Part shown: positions 9,001-17,489 of the stretch, one piece after another
Position numbering within the stretch: position 1 is the stretch's first letter
How the letters are laid out: each line of letters starts with the position of its first letter
Origin: Chitinophaga qingshengii
GTDB lineage: Bacteria > Bacteroidota > Bacteroidia > Chitinophagales > Chitinophagaceae
NCBI RefSeq assembly: GCF_014529935.1
Contig: NZ_JACVFC010000001.1
Coordinates: forward strand, 310,001-374,000
Length of the DNA: 64,000 bases
Direction: 5' to 3'
Program-made: the position numbers and the translations under genes
The notes under the pieces: generated by a model
The model's input: only the letters and a program-made list of their open reading frames with translations
Told to the model about the DNA's origin: nothing
Databases searched by the model: none

Positions 9001-9333
9001 TATAATTCCGTGAATGTAGACTACTGGACCCCGGATAATCCGGCCAATGTATATCCGCAGCCACGTTATGGCCAGTCGCAAGGGCCCGCATACGGCAGCA
9101 CGTTATCTTATTTCAGCGGCACTTATGTGCGCATCAAAAACATCAACCTGGGCTACCGGTTCTCTCCGCAAACATTAAAACACATGGGCATGCAATCCTT
9201 CCGCGTGTATGCCAATGTACAAAACCCTTACGTGTTCTCTTCCTTTGTGCATCAGCACCAGGGCATAGATCCGGAAATCACCAACCAGCCTTTTTATGTG
9301 AACTACGTTTTCGGAATTAACGCCACCTTCTAA
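6022..9333 (+). CDS. SusC/RagA TonB-dependent outer-membrane transporter with STN domain (locus A)
   Basis: A 1103-residue outer-membrane beta-barrel that imports glycan fragments together with its SusD lid. Order: signal segment (LVFVFILGLSLHVNAHVFAQ); STN signalling domain (about 40-115); carboxypeptidase-D-like regulatory domain (about 130-200, VPLIGVTVKEKG, FSYIGYDSKEL); plug with VVVVGYGTQKRADVTGAVSS; SusC signature VLKDASATAIYGSRGANG near 311; then the barrel to the aromatic C-terminus INATF. The reading frame extends upstream to a TTG at 5989, but ATG at 6022 gives a conventional start. Separated from SusD by 9 nt. STN links it to the upstream FecR/sigma pair. Confidence 0.95.
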   Translation: MKFYTKCKGAPLPGWPLPKIFLVMKLVFVFILGLSLHVNAHVFAQSVTISKKKVPLEEVFDMVQQQTGYFFWYNATLLRQAGKVDVDVQNVSIPQLLELCLKDKPLWYTISGKTIVIKRRRMAAEEVPIPKEVIRGTVTSSGGVPLIGVTVKEKGAANGAVTKENGTFELTNVHPGATLVFSYIGYDSKELALHGETTLTVTLTPSLSGLDAVVVVGYGTQKRADVTGAVSSISSKALREVPVTNVQQMLQGRVPGVYVNNTGNKPGSQPSVLIRGVRSFSAGNEPLYVVDGIPLSGGLNDINPDDIESIDVLKDASATAIYGSRGANGVLIVTTRRGRAGRTVVGYNAYLNVEDVTRLANMMDGPQFARYRREAYRAVGSYNDNDPHADEKIFSSTEMAAIADGTSTNYQELTVRTGIAQNHELSVSGGNENTLFNISLGYFKDKGYIRTQDFTRYTTRINIDQKIGSRVKAGMSTLAAFSITNGSDVNPFYAALTTSPLSPAFDNEGKINMRPSGDNLQVNPLVDLEPGAVVNRNKRFRLLSSLYGEADLLPALKFRMNFAPDLTQSRTGNYRGAISTVQNGAAPAASNSEFFTLSYTWENMLTYNKTFGGKHRLNVTGLYSVQNLTSESSSGSAKDLPMGLDSILYYNVGAGATITGVGSGYTNWSILSWMGRVNYAFDDRFLLTLTGRADGSSKFSAGNKWSFFPAVALAWNLSNENFLRHNRLLNNLKVRLTYGKNGNAGIDPYQTRALLSRTSYDWDGAPAYGYRPASLSNGALKWETTASANAGIDFGILGNRITGSLDVYQSKTTDLLLARQLPVSSGYTTITSNIGATSNTGIELGVSSVNIKPKKENGFEWSTDFNMASNKEKILELSQGKVDDVGNGRFIGQPLNVIFDYVKDGIWQKGEEQQAAQYGSAVGQIKVRDLNDDKKITAADRVILGQTRPKWTGGITNRFAYKGFDLSIFLNAAIGGMIKDPLRTGNTFTLAGRYNSVNVDYWTPDNPANVYPQPRYGQSQGPAYGSTLSYFSGTYVRIKNINLGYRFSPQTLKHMGMQSFRVYANVQNPYVFSSFVHQHQGIDPEITNQPFYVNYVFGINATF

Positions 9334-9342
9334 ATCCAGATT

Positions 9343-10983
9343 ATGAAGACAATCTTTTACATCATTCTATTATATGCCTGCATGGCTTTCTCCTGTTCCA
9401 AACTGTTGAAGGAAGATATGCGTTCCGCTATACCGGATAACTATCTCAATACGCCGGAAGGTTTTAATGCCGGCGTAAACAGCGCCTACAGTTACCTGCG
9501 AGCCTGGTATGGCAACCAAAACGGCGCCCAGCTTACCGTATATGGCACTGATACCTATATGTGCGGCGGTGGCGAGCTGGCACTGGATGCCTACAACTTT
9601 AACCTCACGCCGGGCAGAGGCTTTATTGCCGCTCCCTGGAATGACCTGAACCTCGCCGTGAACGCCTGTAATGCGGTGATCTCCAGAGCGCCCTCCGTAC
9701 CCATCACCGAAGCCCTCAGGAATACCAGGGTAGCAGAAACACGTTATCTGCGCGCCACCTATTGGTTTCTGCTGATGCAAACCTGGGGACCGGTCAACCT
9801 GGCGATGGAAGAAACCACGACTGTCACCACCTCGGCACATCGTACACCGATAGACAGTATCTACCGCGCTATCGTGGATGACCTCAGCTTTGCGGTAGCC
9901 AACCTGCCGGCCACCGTAGCAGATTATGGCCGGGTAACCAAACCGGCGGCAGAACATCTGCTCGCTAAAGTATACCTTACCCGGGCAGGCAGCACCGCCA
10001 AACAGCCGGACGACTATAAACAGGCAGCTATGCTGGCGAAAAATGTCATCAACAATTATCATTACCAGCTGCTGAATAATTTTGCCGACGTGTTTGAACA
10101 AGGCAGTGGTGAAAAAAATCCGGAGGTGGTATTTGCGGTACAGTATAGCAAAAACATACTCACCAATGGCATCGGTAACCAGGCCCATTTATTTTTCGGC
10201 ATGGGCTATACCGCACTGCCGGGTATGACAAGGGACCTCGCCAATGGCCGGACTTACAGCTACTTCCGGCCTACCCGTTTCACGACGGATACGTTGTATG
10301 ATAAAACACACGATAGCCGTTTTGAAAAAAGTTTTCTCAACATATACTATTGCAACTATCCCGGTACCTTTACCATCAATGGCAGGCAAGTGACGCTACA
10401 GCTGGGAGATACGGCGATCTACCTGCCAGGTTATGAAGTGAGCGCCGCCGAACGGAACCGCGCCAGGTATACCATCATCACGCCCAGTCAGTATACCACC
10501 ACCTATTTTCCGTCGCTCACCAAGTTCCTGGACCCACAGCGGCCTGATGTGAACAATGAAAATGGTTCCCGCGATTTTCTCGTATCCCGGCTGGCAGAAA
10601 CTTACCTCATCGCCGCAGAGGCGCTGATGATGAGCGGAGACCCGACAGCAGCGGTCCCCTATGTTAATGCCGTTCGCCGCCGCGCCGCCAAAACCGGCGC
10701 TACACCTGTTGAAACTGCCGCTAACCAAACTGCGATGGAGATAACCGCCGCCGATCTTAATATTGACTTTATCCTCGATGAAAGAGCCAGGGAACTGATG
10801 GGGGAATATACCCGCTGGTTTGACCTGGTACGCACCGGTAAGTTATTGGAAAGAGTAAAAATCCATAATCCCAATGCAAGGGGTAATATAAAACCGTTCC
10901 ACGTACTGCGCCCTATCCCGCAGGACCAAATAGATAAAACCGCCGGAGGACCGGCAGCCTTCCCGCAGAACACGGGATACTAA
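9343..10983 (+). CDS. SusD/RagB glycan-binding lipoprotein (locus A)
   Basis: A 546-residue surface lipoprotein; signal ends MAFSC with Cys near residue 18. Family-typical features: LNTPEGFNAGVNSAYSYLRA near the N-terminus, TPR-like helices (ETRYLRATYWFLLMQTWG), YLIAAEALMM, DERARELMGEYTRWFDLVRT and the closing IPQDQIDK...FPQNTGY. It forms the lid of the SusC transporter encoded 9 nt upstream and captures the glycan. Substrate unknown; the glycosidase gene 36 nt downstream is the best hint. Confidence 0.95.
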   Translation: MKTIFYIILLYACMAFSCSKLLKEDMRSAIPDNYLNTPEGFNAGVNSAYSYLRAWYGNQNGAQLTVYGTDTYMCGGGELALDAYNFNLTPGRGFIAAPWNDLNLAVNACNAVISRAPSVPITEALRNTRVAETRYLRATYWFLLMQTWGPVNLAMEETTTVTTSAHRTPIDSIYRAIVDDLSFAVANLPATVADYGRVTKPAAEHLLAKVYLTRAGSTAKQPDDYKQAAMLAKNVINNYHYQLLNNFADVFEQGSGEKNPEVVFAVQYSKNILTNGIGNQAHLFFGMGYTALPGMTRDLANGRTYSYFRPTRFTTDTLYDKTHDSRFEKSFLNIYYCNYPGTFTINGRQVTLQLGDTAIYLPGYEVSAAERNRARYTIITPSQYTTTYFPSLTKFLDPQRPDVNNENGSRDFLVSRLAETYLIAAEALMMSGDPTAAVPYVNAVRRRAAKTGATPVETAANQTAMEITAADLNIDFILDERARELMGEYTRWFDLVRTGKLLERVKIHNPNARGNIKPFHVLRPIPQDQIDKTAGGPAAFPQNTGY

Positions 10984-11019
10984 GTGTCATTCGCTAACAA
11001 AAAAACTTAAACCCATTTT

Positions 11020-13680
11020 ATGCCAAATCTAATCAGTCGTTGTTTTGCATTATGCATTGGAATGTTGTTTATGGTTACTTCACTATCCGCCCAAACCGGC
11101 AGCCCTTTTGGTGTTTGCGCCCATGCCGCCAAAGATCCCGAATGGCCGCAGATTGATAATGAGTTGTTGAAATGCCAGCAGGCCGGTATAAAATGGCTCC
11201 GGGTAGATATCCAGTTTTCCCGCGTATGTGCAGTCGCCGGTCAGTATGAATTTACCCGGTACGACTCCCTTTTGCTGAAACTCCAGCAATACGGTATCCA
11301 GTGGCTGCCCATCTTACAGGGTTTTGATACGGAGATCAGCAAACCCCGTCCGGATATGGTACCATTGTATAACCATCTGCCCGAATGGCGGGCATTTGTA
11401 CAAGCCGTCGTAAACCGTTACCATAGCCATACCAAATACTGGGAGATATGGAACGAAGAAGACGGCGGTTTCTGGAAACCGAATCCTAATGCCGCTCAGT
11501 ATGTTCCGTTGTTAAAAGCATCCTACGAGGAGATAAAAGCCATTGATACCAGTTGCTCCGTCATCGTAGGCGGGCTGGCAGGCTGGAATGCCGATTACCT
11601 CAGTGGTATGTATGCCGCCGGCGCCAAAGGTTATTTCGATAAGATAGCGGTGCATCCCTATGGCTATGGTATCGATAACAGCGCCCGGACCACCCGTTTA
11701 AGAAACGACTTTAATACGGTACTGCAACAAAACGGCCAGGCCAATATGCCCATCTGGATCACCGAATCCGGCGGCAGCTCCTTCGTGGCGTCTACCATCC
11801 AGAAGCAGCCGTTGTTTGCCGTACAAGCCATCAAATACGCCCTGAATAAGCTGGGAAAAGATACCACCACATTTAAAGTAGGCATAGCGGTATCTCCCCG
11901 GATCACCAACCTCGATGAAGTAGAAACCTGGCGCTCCTGGCTACCCGGTATAACGTTGGTGCCTATACCCTTTTCAGATCTTGCCACATTGGACCCGGCT
12001 GAATTCCCGGTGTTACTCGGCTCTGAGTCTACCGCTACAGATCAGCCTATGCTCAACCCGCTGCGCGATTACGTTATCAGGGGCGGCCTGATGCTGGCGG
12101 TGAACATACTCCCTTTTTATTACACCAATGTACAGAACCCGGATGGCACCTGGAGCAGTACCGGCGCGGCGTCCTATAACTATCCCTTTTTCCGGATCGG
12201 CTTCGAAGCATCGTGGACCAAACCAGGCATACCTGCCAGCACCACCAATATCTCCGTTACACCGGATGCGCTGGCAGGCGGCGTGCCGGCGTTGAGCAAT
12301 GTGCTGGTAGACCGTTTCATCAGTCCTAAGAATCTCCAGCCTACAGACACCTATTATCCTATTGTCCGCTGTTTTAACAGCAGTAATGTGAATGTAGGAG
12401 AAGCGATGTCGTTGTTTACCTATGGTGATTGGAAAGGTGGTATTCTGATGGGTACCGCTGCGCTGACGGGCGGCTATTCCGTAAATGAACAGGCCAATCT
12501 GCTACAACGGGTATACCTGAGTTACCTCTCCTTAGGTGTAGAAAAAATATTCTGGTATGACCTGCACAGTGATAATGGCCAACCTGCCGATAAAGAAGGT
12601 AATTTTGGTTTGCTGAAGTGGGATTTCAGCCCTAAACCGGCTTATAACAGTTACAAGGAAATGACCGGCTACCTGGGCGCTGAACCGCGTTTCCTGAAAC
12701 GTATCTCCGCCGCCAATACCCAGGTATGGGCGCTGGCATTCCGGAAAAAGGAAGACAGCACCAACATACTGGCAATGTGGAGTGCCGACTCCGCGGCCAG
12801 TTACCAGGTATTACACCGCGATACGGTGATGGGCACCTGGAAGGGTAATAAAGTATATTTTATTCCCTTAACAGACAGCGTAAATGCTTATAAGATCATC
12901 ACACCCGGAACATTACAAATGGATTCCGTCGGCGTAAAAACATATGGAGATACCGATTTTATATTGAATGCCACCAGCAGCAACAAACTGCTGCCGGTAA
13001 GTTTCTCCAACCGGAATGCCGCTGTAGCCAAAGTATACCAGGACAGCACCGCCGGCGGACAGTGGAAAGTAAAAATACTCGGCGCCGGTACAGACACCCT
13101 GGTGGCTACCCAATGGGACCTGAACAATTATCCGTCGGCAGACAGCACACTGCGACCACTGGTAGTAAGCCCCGCAGTAATCAGCATTACACCCGAAGAC
13201 ACCAGTAAAATCTATGGCCGTGCCAACCCGTTTTTTACGGCACGTTATACCGGATTTATGTATAATGACGATACGACCGTCATTACCCGTCACCCTGACC
13301 TCAGCTCCACCGCTACGCAGTGGTCTGTGCCAGGACAATACCCCATCACCGCCTCCGGTGGCGCCGCCCGCAATTATATTTTTCAATACCACCAGGGTAC
13401 CCTGCAGGTAGAAGCCGCGCCGTCCAAACCGAAGAACAGCAGCCTGGTTTCCCTGTTTCTGGGCAGTAATACCGTGCTGGCGACCGTATTAACACCCTAT
13501 GAAGGAAAAGCGCTTTTTGAAATAGTAGACCTCACAGGCAGACGGGTGTTTGCGCAAAACATCAATTTACACAAGGGTATTAACCGACTGCAGTTCCAGG
13601 TACAGGATGTGGTAAGGGGGTTTTATGTAGGCGTGGTAGGCACAGCGTTGTGGAGTATGACGTGTAAGATGGTGAAGTAA
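11020..13680 (+). CDS. Secreted clan GH-A (GH39-like) glycoside hydrolase with MBG domain and T9SS tail
   Basis: An 886-residue protein with a signal peptide ending around LSAQTG. A TIM barrel begins at about residue 25 (SPFGVCAHAA, AGIKWLRVDIQFSR). The likely acid/base is Glu146 (YWEIWNEED) and the nucleophile Glu249 (WITESGG), the retaining clan GH-A arrangement; GH39 is the nearest family by appearance only. After the nucleophile an insert of about 200 residues looks alpha/beta (TFKVGIAVSP, FPVLLGSES, YVIRGGLMLAVN), and the barrel seems to resume at VEKIFWYDLHSD. An MBG-type Ig-like domain starts near residue 725 (ISITPEDTSKIYG), and the last 75 residues resemble a T9SS type A sorting domain (LFEIVDLTGRRVF, FYVGVV). 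Probably exported to the surface; it completes the locus A operon. Confidence 0.8.
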   Translation: MPNLISRCFALCIGMLFMVTSLSAQTGSPFGVCAHAAKDPEWPQIDNELLKCQQAGIKWLRVDIQFSRVCAVAGQYEFTRYDSLLLKLQQYGIQWLPILQGFDTEISKPRPDMVPLYNHLPEWRAFVQAVVNRYHSHTKYWEIWNEEDGGFWKPNPNAAQYVPLLKASYEEIKAIDTSCSVIVGGLAGWNADYLSGMYAAGAKGYFDKIAVHPYGYGIDNSARTTRLRNDFNTVLQQNGQANMPIWITESGGSSFVASTIQKQPLFAVQAIKYALNKLGKDTTTFKVGIAVSPRITNLDEVETWRSWLPGITLVPIPFSDLATLDPAEFPVLLGSESTATDQPMLNPLRDYVIRGGLMLAVNILPFYYTNVQNPDGTWSSTGAASYNYPFFRIGFEASWTKPGIPASTTNISVTPDALAGGVPALSNVLVDRFISPKNLQPTDTYYPIVRCFNSSNVNVGEAMSLFTYGDWKGGILMGTAALTGGYSVNEQANLLQRVYLSYLSLGVEKIFWYDLHSDNGQPADKEGNFGLLKWDFSPKPAYNSYKEMTGYLGAEPRFLKRISAANTQVWALAFRKKEDSTNILAMWSADSAASYQVLHRDTVMGTWKGNKVYFIPLTDSVNAYKIITPGTLQMDSVGVKTYGDTDFILNATSSNKLLPVSFSNRNAAVAKVYQDSTAGGQWKVKILGAGTDTLVATQWDLNNYPSADSTLRPLVVSPAVISITPEDTSKIYGRANPFFTARYTGFMYNDDTTVITRHPDLSSTATQWSVPGQYPITASGGAARNYIFQYHQGTLQVEAAPSKPKNSSLVSLFLGSNTVLATVLTPYEGKALFEIVDLTGRRVFAQNINLHKGINRLQFQVQDVVRGFYVGVVGTALWSMTCKMVK

Positions 13681-13699
13681 GTACGTTCCTTATACAAGG

Positions 13700-13737
13700 A
13701 CAAACGGCTTGTAAGACAATTCTTACAAGCCGTTTGT
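13700..13737. terminator. Hairpin terminator between convergent operons
   Basis: A perfect 17-bp stem (13700-13716 with 13721-13737) with a CAAT loop lies between the stop of the glycosidase gene and the convergent locus B. T-runs are poor on both sides, so termination efficiency is uncertain. Confidence 0.6.
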
Positions 13738-13799
13738 TGTATGTGAAGGCAGGAGATTATCAAGCAACAATTAATTAAATCACACACACATTAAAAAGA

Positions 13800-16445
13800 T
13801 CATGGCGTATTAATTCCTACCACATTATTTTCAATAGCCGGGAACAGTCCGTCCTTAGAAGAGATTGCCAGGTATCCCGCAGCAGCGCCTACCGTTAGCC
13901 GGCTTCCTTTCTTCACTGCAGCCGGCTTCTCCAGCAATACATAAAAACACTGGCCGGGATCGGTAGATAAGTACCCGCGGATTAGTACACGTCCTGCTTC
14001 TTCCGGCAACATATCATCCAACGCTACACCGTAGATACTTTGTGCGCCTGCCGGCGCTTTTATCAATCGTTCTGCGCTATTCTTTTGCACCGCCGCTCCT
14101 TTGGGAATCGTTTCTCCCGCCGTTTCCCTGCTTACACAGTCACTTAAATCCGGGTAGTAGTCGTTACCCACCGTATATAACGAAACGGTGGCGGACCGGC
14201 CCAATACGCGGCGGATTTCATTAATTACCTGTTCATTGGAAAACGCCGGAGGACCTGTCTTTCCCCCCGCATAGTTTTTATTAAAAACAATATCATACCG
14301 AGTACCATCCACTATGACTCCCAGTATTTTTGTGTTACAGCTGCAATCACCCAGGCGGTTGCCCAATGCGCGGCCGTATCCTTGTTGTATATCGGGGGTA
14401 TCAGCAATATCCACACATCCTCTTGCATATGCTTTCACTTCGCCCTGGCCTTTTCTATAGGCATATCCTCCAACGAAATGTTCCACACCATGTGATGCCG
14501 GGGGAACGGAGCCTTTCATGATCAGGGGATATGCGCTGCTCAGCGTGTCCAGCTGAACGGTGGAAGCGGCGGTTATTTTAAGCACCTGGCCTCCAAAGGC
14601 CGGATTCCAGAGCAGGGGGCTGTTACCCCTTCCTGATATTTTCAGGTCACAATGGTTGTAATACCGGCCTGTGCCCCGGGAGGATAAATAAGGTACATCG
14701 TCCGACTGTATCACATAACCGGCGTTCCAGGTACAGCTGTCCAACACTATTTCATCTTTGCGATGGCTGCCCAGACTCTGGAAACAAGCCAATAATTTCC
14801 CCTGGCCTGTTCCTTCAAAACGGCTATGTCTGCATATGAACTTACAAGGTCGCCTAAAATCGGCGTTAGTATGCATATATAGCGGCCAGGAAGGCGACCG
14901 GAACACGGATGACACAACTTCCAGCACCTGGCCCTCTGACATGCCGAGGCCCAGCGGATGCCAGCTACGCCAACGGGCAGCATCGCCGGTATTGCCATCA
15001 TGCACCAGGTTTACATGGCCGAGATAAGTATAAGCTCCTGCCATTCCGGTAGCTCCGCCATCAATATGTACCGGATACCGGATATTTTTTGCAGTAACCG
15101 TTATATGCTCCATACTACCAGAGCGGGCGTGCCAATAAATCGTCTGATAACTTTCATAGGAAAAAGAAGCGCCCAGTTTATCCGGTAATTCCCCGCGAAT
15201 CACCACTGCTTCCCTATCTGTTCCCCTTAACGACACGTAATCCTTTCCCCTGATAAATGCATAGTTTCCCGGGCCACTACCTGCACTGTTAAAATCTGCC
15301 GGGCGCAGTGCTTCATAAGTTCCCGGGCCTGCTTCTATCACATAGGGCTTTGTTGCAGAAGCATCACGGATACTTTCTATCGCATCCTCTATCCCTCTGT
15401 TGCCGGCAAAATCACAATCTTTTCCAGGGATGCCGTTTCTTTTTACCTTCACTACTACCGGCGCCACTACAGCCGTGAGTGACAATCCTTCCAACTGAAG
15501 CCCTGCATCAAAGGTACCGGGTACCTCCCATCCTATATTCATGCCCGTGATATACATATCATCCCAGGAAGAAGACTTCAGGTACCCGTTACGTTTAGCT
15601 GTTTCAAAAGCCCTCCTGATTGCAGGATACAGGTCTTTCGATATATGCCGCCACTTCCCGTCATGAAAACTGCCGGTATATACTTCCCTTCCTGCCAGGC
15701 TGTAGATGAATTTACCGGTGGCATCCGCTTTCCCTTTATCACGGGCTTCGTACCGTTTGATATCATTATAACGGTAATCATACAACGGAACGCCAAACCA
15801 CACGAAATCACCATAACCGGCCGAATGGCGGTTACGATTATTGATGGCCAGGTAGAGGGAGAATTGCGCGGTATGCAATTTTTTCCGGTAAGTCGCCGGC
15901 TTCATTTTATTCATGCAATACATTAACCGGGTATCCATTTTTAACCACAGCGCACTCATACTATCCATTCTCAACGGGTGCGGAAACGATTGCTCCAGGA
16001 GCAGATGGGGCCAGTCCTCTCCATCCTTACGGGCTTCCTTAAATTCAGCGGATGTAAAAATCTCCATATCTATGCGTGTTCCTTTGGCGGTACGCTCAAA
16101 AACCATCTTCTTACCATCATTGGCGTAGATCACCTTATTGGCCGCCCGCTGTGGCTGCACACGATTAAGCAGATGCCTGCTACCCCATTCCGCCAGCATC
16201 CAGCGCGGCACTTCCATCGCTTCATCAAAAGGTTTGATAGTATCTGCAACAGCCGGTGCGGCGGAGTTGCTGCCTCTCAGAATAATCCCGTCACTGAAAG
16301 CGGTGTCTCCCATCAAGGGAATGGCAGCGGTAGCTGCCGGACCATTATTTTTAACAACAATGGCTGGTTTCACACCGGTGCAGGCATTCCATACCAGGAA
16401 GCCTGCCACCGGGATAATGATCTTCTTTATAAAATTCATGGTCAT
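13800..16445 (-). CDS. Beta-helix lipoprotein with jelly-roll-like N-terminal domain (locus B)
   Basis: An 881-residue lipoprotein (signal ends FLVWNAC, Cys22). Residues about 65-320 resemble most of the neighbouring 347-residue protein (DGKWRHISKDLYPAIRR, MNIGWEVPGTFDAGLQLEGL) and look like a beta-sandwich. Residues about 335-650 look like a right-handed parallel beta-helix of the pectate-lyase/DUF1565 type: ALRPADF, YVSLRGTDREAVVIRG, SMEHITVTAKNIRYPVHIDG, with later coils describing side-by-side strands. The last part is an unrecognised Ig-like region. The start abuts the upstream stop (1 nt apart); an alternative ATG is at 16439. Beta-helix proteins in such loci are often polysaccharide lyases or hydrolases; no catalytic residues could be assigned, so this stays a role suggestion. 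Confidence 0.75.
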   Translation of the reverse strand: MTMNFIKKIIIPVAGFLVWNACTGVKPAIVVKNNGPAATAAIPLMGDTAFSDGIILRGSNSAAPAVADTIKPFDEAMEVPRWMLAEWGSRHLLNRVQPQRAANKVIYANDGKKMVFERTAKGTRIDMEIFTSAEFKEARKDGEDWPHLLLEQSFPHPLRMDSMSALWLKMDTRLMYCMNKMKPATYRKKLHTAQFSLYLAINNRNRHSAGYGDFVWFGVPLYDYRYNDIKRYEARDKGKADATGKFIYSLAGREVYTGSFHDGKWRHISKDLYPAIRRAFETAKRNGYLKSSSWDDMYITGMNIGWEVPGTFDAGLQLEGLSLTAVVAPVVVKVKRNGIPGKDCDFAGNRGIEDAIESIRDASATKPYVIEAGPGTYEALRPADFNSAGSGPGNYAFIRGKDYVSLRGTDREAVVIRGELPDKLGASFSYESYQTIYWHARSGSMEHITVTAKNIRYPVHIDGGATGMAGAYTYLGHVNLVHDGNTGDAARWRSWHPLGLGMSEGQVLEVVSSVFRSPSWPLYMHTNADFRRPCKFICRHSRFEGTGQGKLLACFQSLGSHRKDEIVLDSCTWNAGYVIQSDDVPYLSSRGTGRYYNHCDLKISGRGNSPLLWNPAFGGQVLKITAASTVQLDTLSSAYPLIMKGSVPPASHGVEHFVGGYAYRKGQGEVKAYARGCVDIADTPDIQQGYGRALGNRLGDCSCNTKILGVIVDGTRYDIVFNKNYAGGKTGPPAFSNEQVINEIRRVLGRSATVSLYTVGNDYYPDLSDCVSRETAGETIPKGAAVQKNSAERLIKAPAGAQSIYGVALDDMLPEEAGRVLIRGYLSTDPGQCFYVLLEKPAAVKKGSRLTVGAAAGYLAISSKDGLFPAIENNVVGINTP

Positions 16446-16446
16446 A

Positions 16447-17466
16447 TTAGTTGGCGATCAGGCTCAGGTTCTTTACCTGCATCGTACCTATGTTCAATCC
16501 AGGGCATTCCCATCCCATGGTAAATAAAGAAATTTTATAGTCGTTATAATTCTGCGATTCAGTAAGTAGTCCCCTGTTCCAGGCTTCATTTAAACCGTCT
16601 TTGATCAATGGCAGCAAGTCTCCGCCTACATGTTTCCACTGCCCTGCCGTTAACCCTGAACCGGTGAAGGGTGCTAGTCCTACATCATAGATCAGTTTAC
16701 CGGTAAAAAGGTCTGTCGACACTGATTTTCCAGGTAATGGATACCTGTCGTCGTACAGCATTACGAGGAAGTACATTGATTTTCCGTAACCGGGGTTACC
16801 TTGCCGCAGGTTTTGGATAAGGAAGGTGCAGCTAAACTGAATGGCATGAATAGCGGAATTATAACCAGCCTGCTGGTTTCTGGCGTGATATTGCAACAAG
16901 GCATCTATATCAAACTGTACGCTCGACATAGCTCCTATAAACGGAGTTGCCGTTCCCAGCCACCCGTCAGGATCTGCAATTTTAAGATCTGCCAGCAGTA
17001 CAGGGAACGGATCTGTTGCTCCTCTATAGGTATTGTTGAATTCACTTTGGCCATTGATGGCAAAAACCAGGCTTCTGTCGGCCGAAACAGCCGGCCCCAC
17101 GGTTACCGCCTTATAGTTATTGGCGTACCGGTACGAACCGGATGACAGGATGGTTGGCGTTGCTGCGTAGATGCTGGCTGCGCTGTACCATTGTGCCAGA
17201 TTCCATACGGGGCTGCCATTCGACGAGGTGTATTGCAGCGGCCCCTGTAATGCCCCTGTGGAGGGATGCAATACATTAAACCCTTTCTGAAAACCGGTAT
17301 CTGTCAATAGGTTTACCGATGCCGGCAAACCGGTAGCGGACACCGTTCCGGCCGTCTTTACTCCTTTGACCAGCTCCGGGTTTGCCGTCAAATCGGCCGA
17401 CCGGCTGCAAGAAATTAGCGCGGTAATACTTACCGGAAAAAGCAGCGATAAAAAAAATTTCTTCAT
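16447..17466 (-). CDS. Lipoprotein at the SusE/F position, unknown function (locus B)
   Basis: A 339-residue protein with lipoprotein signal MKKFFLSLLFPVSITALISC. An in-frame ATG at 17490 overlaps the SusD stop codon (TAATG) and would add eight residues; 17466 gives the conventional signal peptide. The C-terminal half (GQWKHVGGDLLPLIKDGLNE, LFTMGWECPGLNIGTMQVKN) matches the N-terminal domain of the downstream beta-helix protein, so both probably carry the same ligand-binding sandwich. Its position directly after SusD suggests a surface glycan-binding protein. No known family recognised. Confidence 0.75.
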   Translation of the reverse strand: MKKFFLSLLFPVSITALISCSRSADLTANPELVKGVKTAGTVSATGLPASVNLLTDTGFQKGFNVLHPSTGALQGPLQYTSSNGSPVWNLAQWYSAASIYAATPTILSSGSYRYANNYKAVTVGPAVSADRSLVFAINGQSEFNNTYRGATDPFPVLLADLKIADPDGWLGTATPFIGAMSSVQFDIDALLQYHARNQQAGYNSAIHAIQFSCTFLIQNLRQGNPGYGKSMYFLVMLYDDRYPLPGKSVSTDLFTGKLIYDVGLAPFTGSGLTAGQWKHVGGDLLPLIKDGLNEAWNRGLLTESQNYNDYKISLFTMGWECPGLNIGTMQVKNLSLIAN

Positions 17467-17489
17467 ACCCTGTTTTTTTAGTGATAGCA

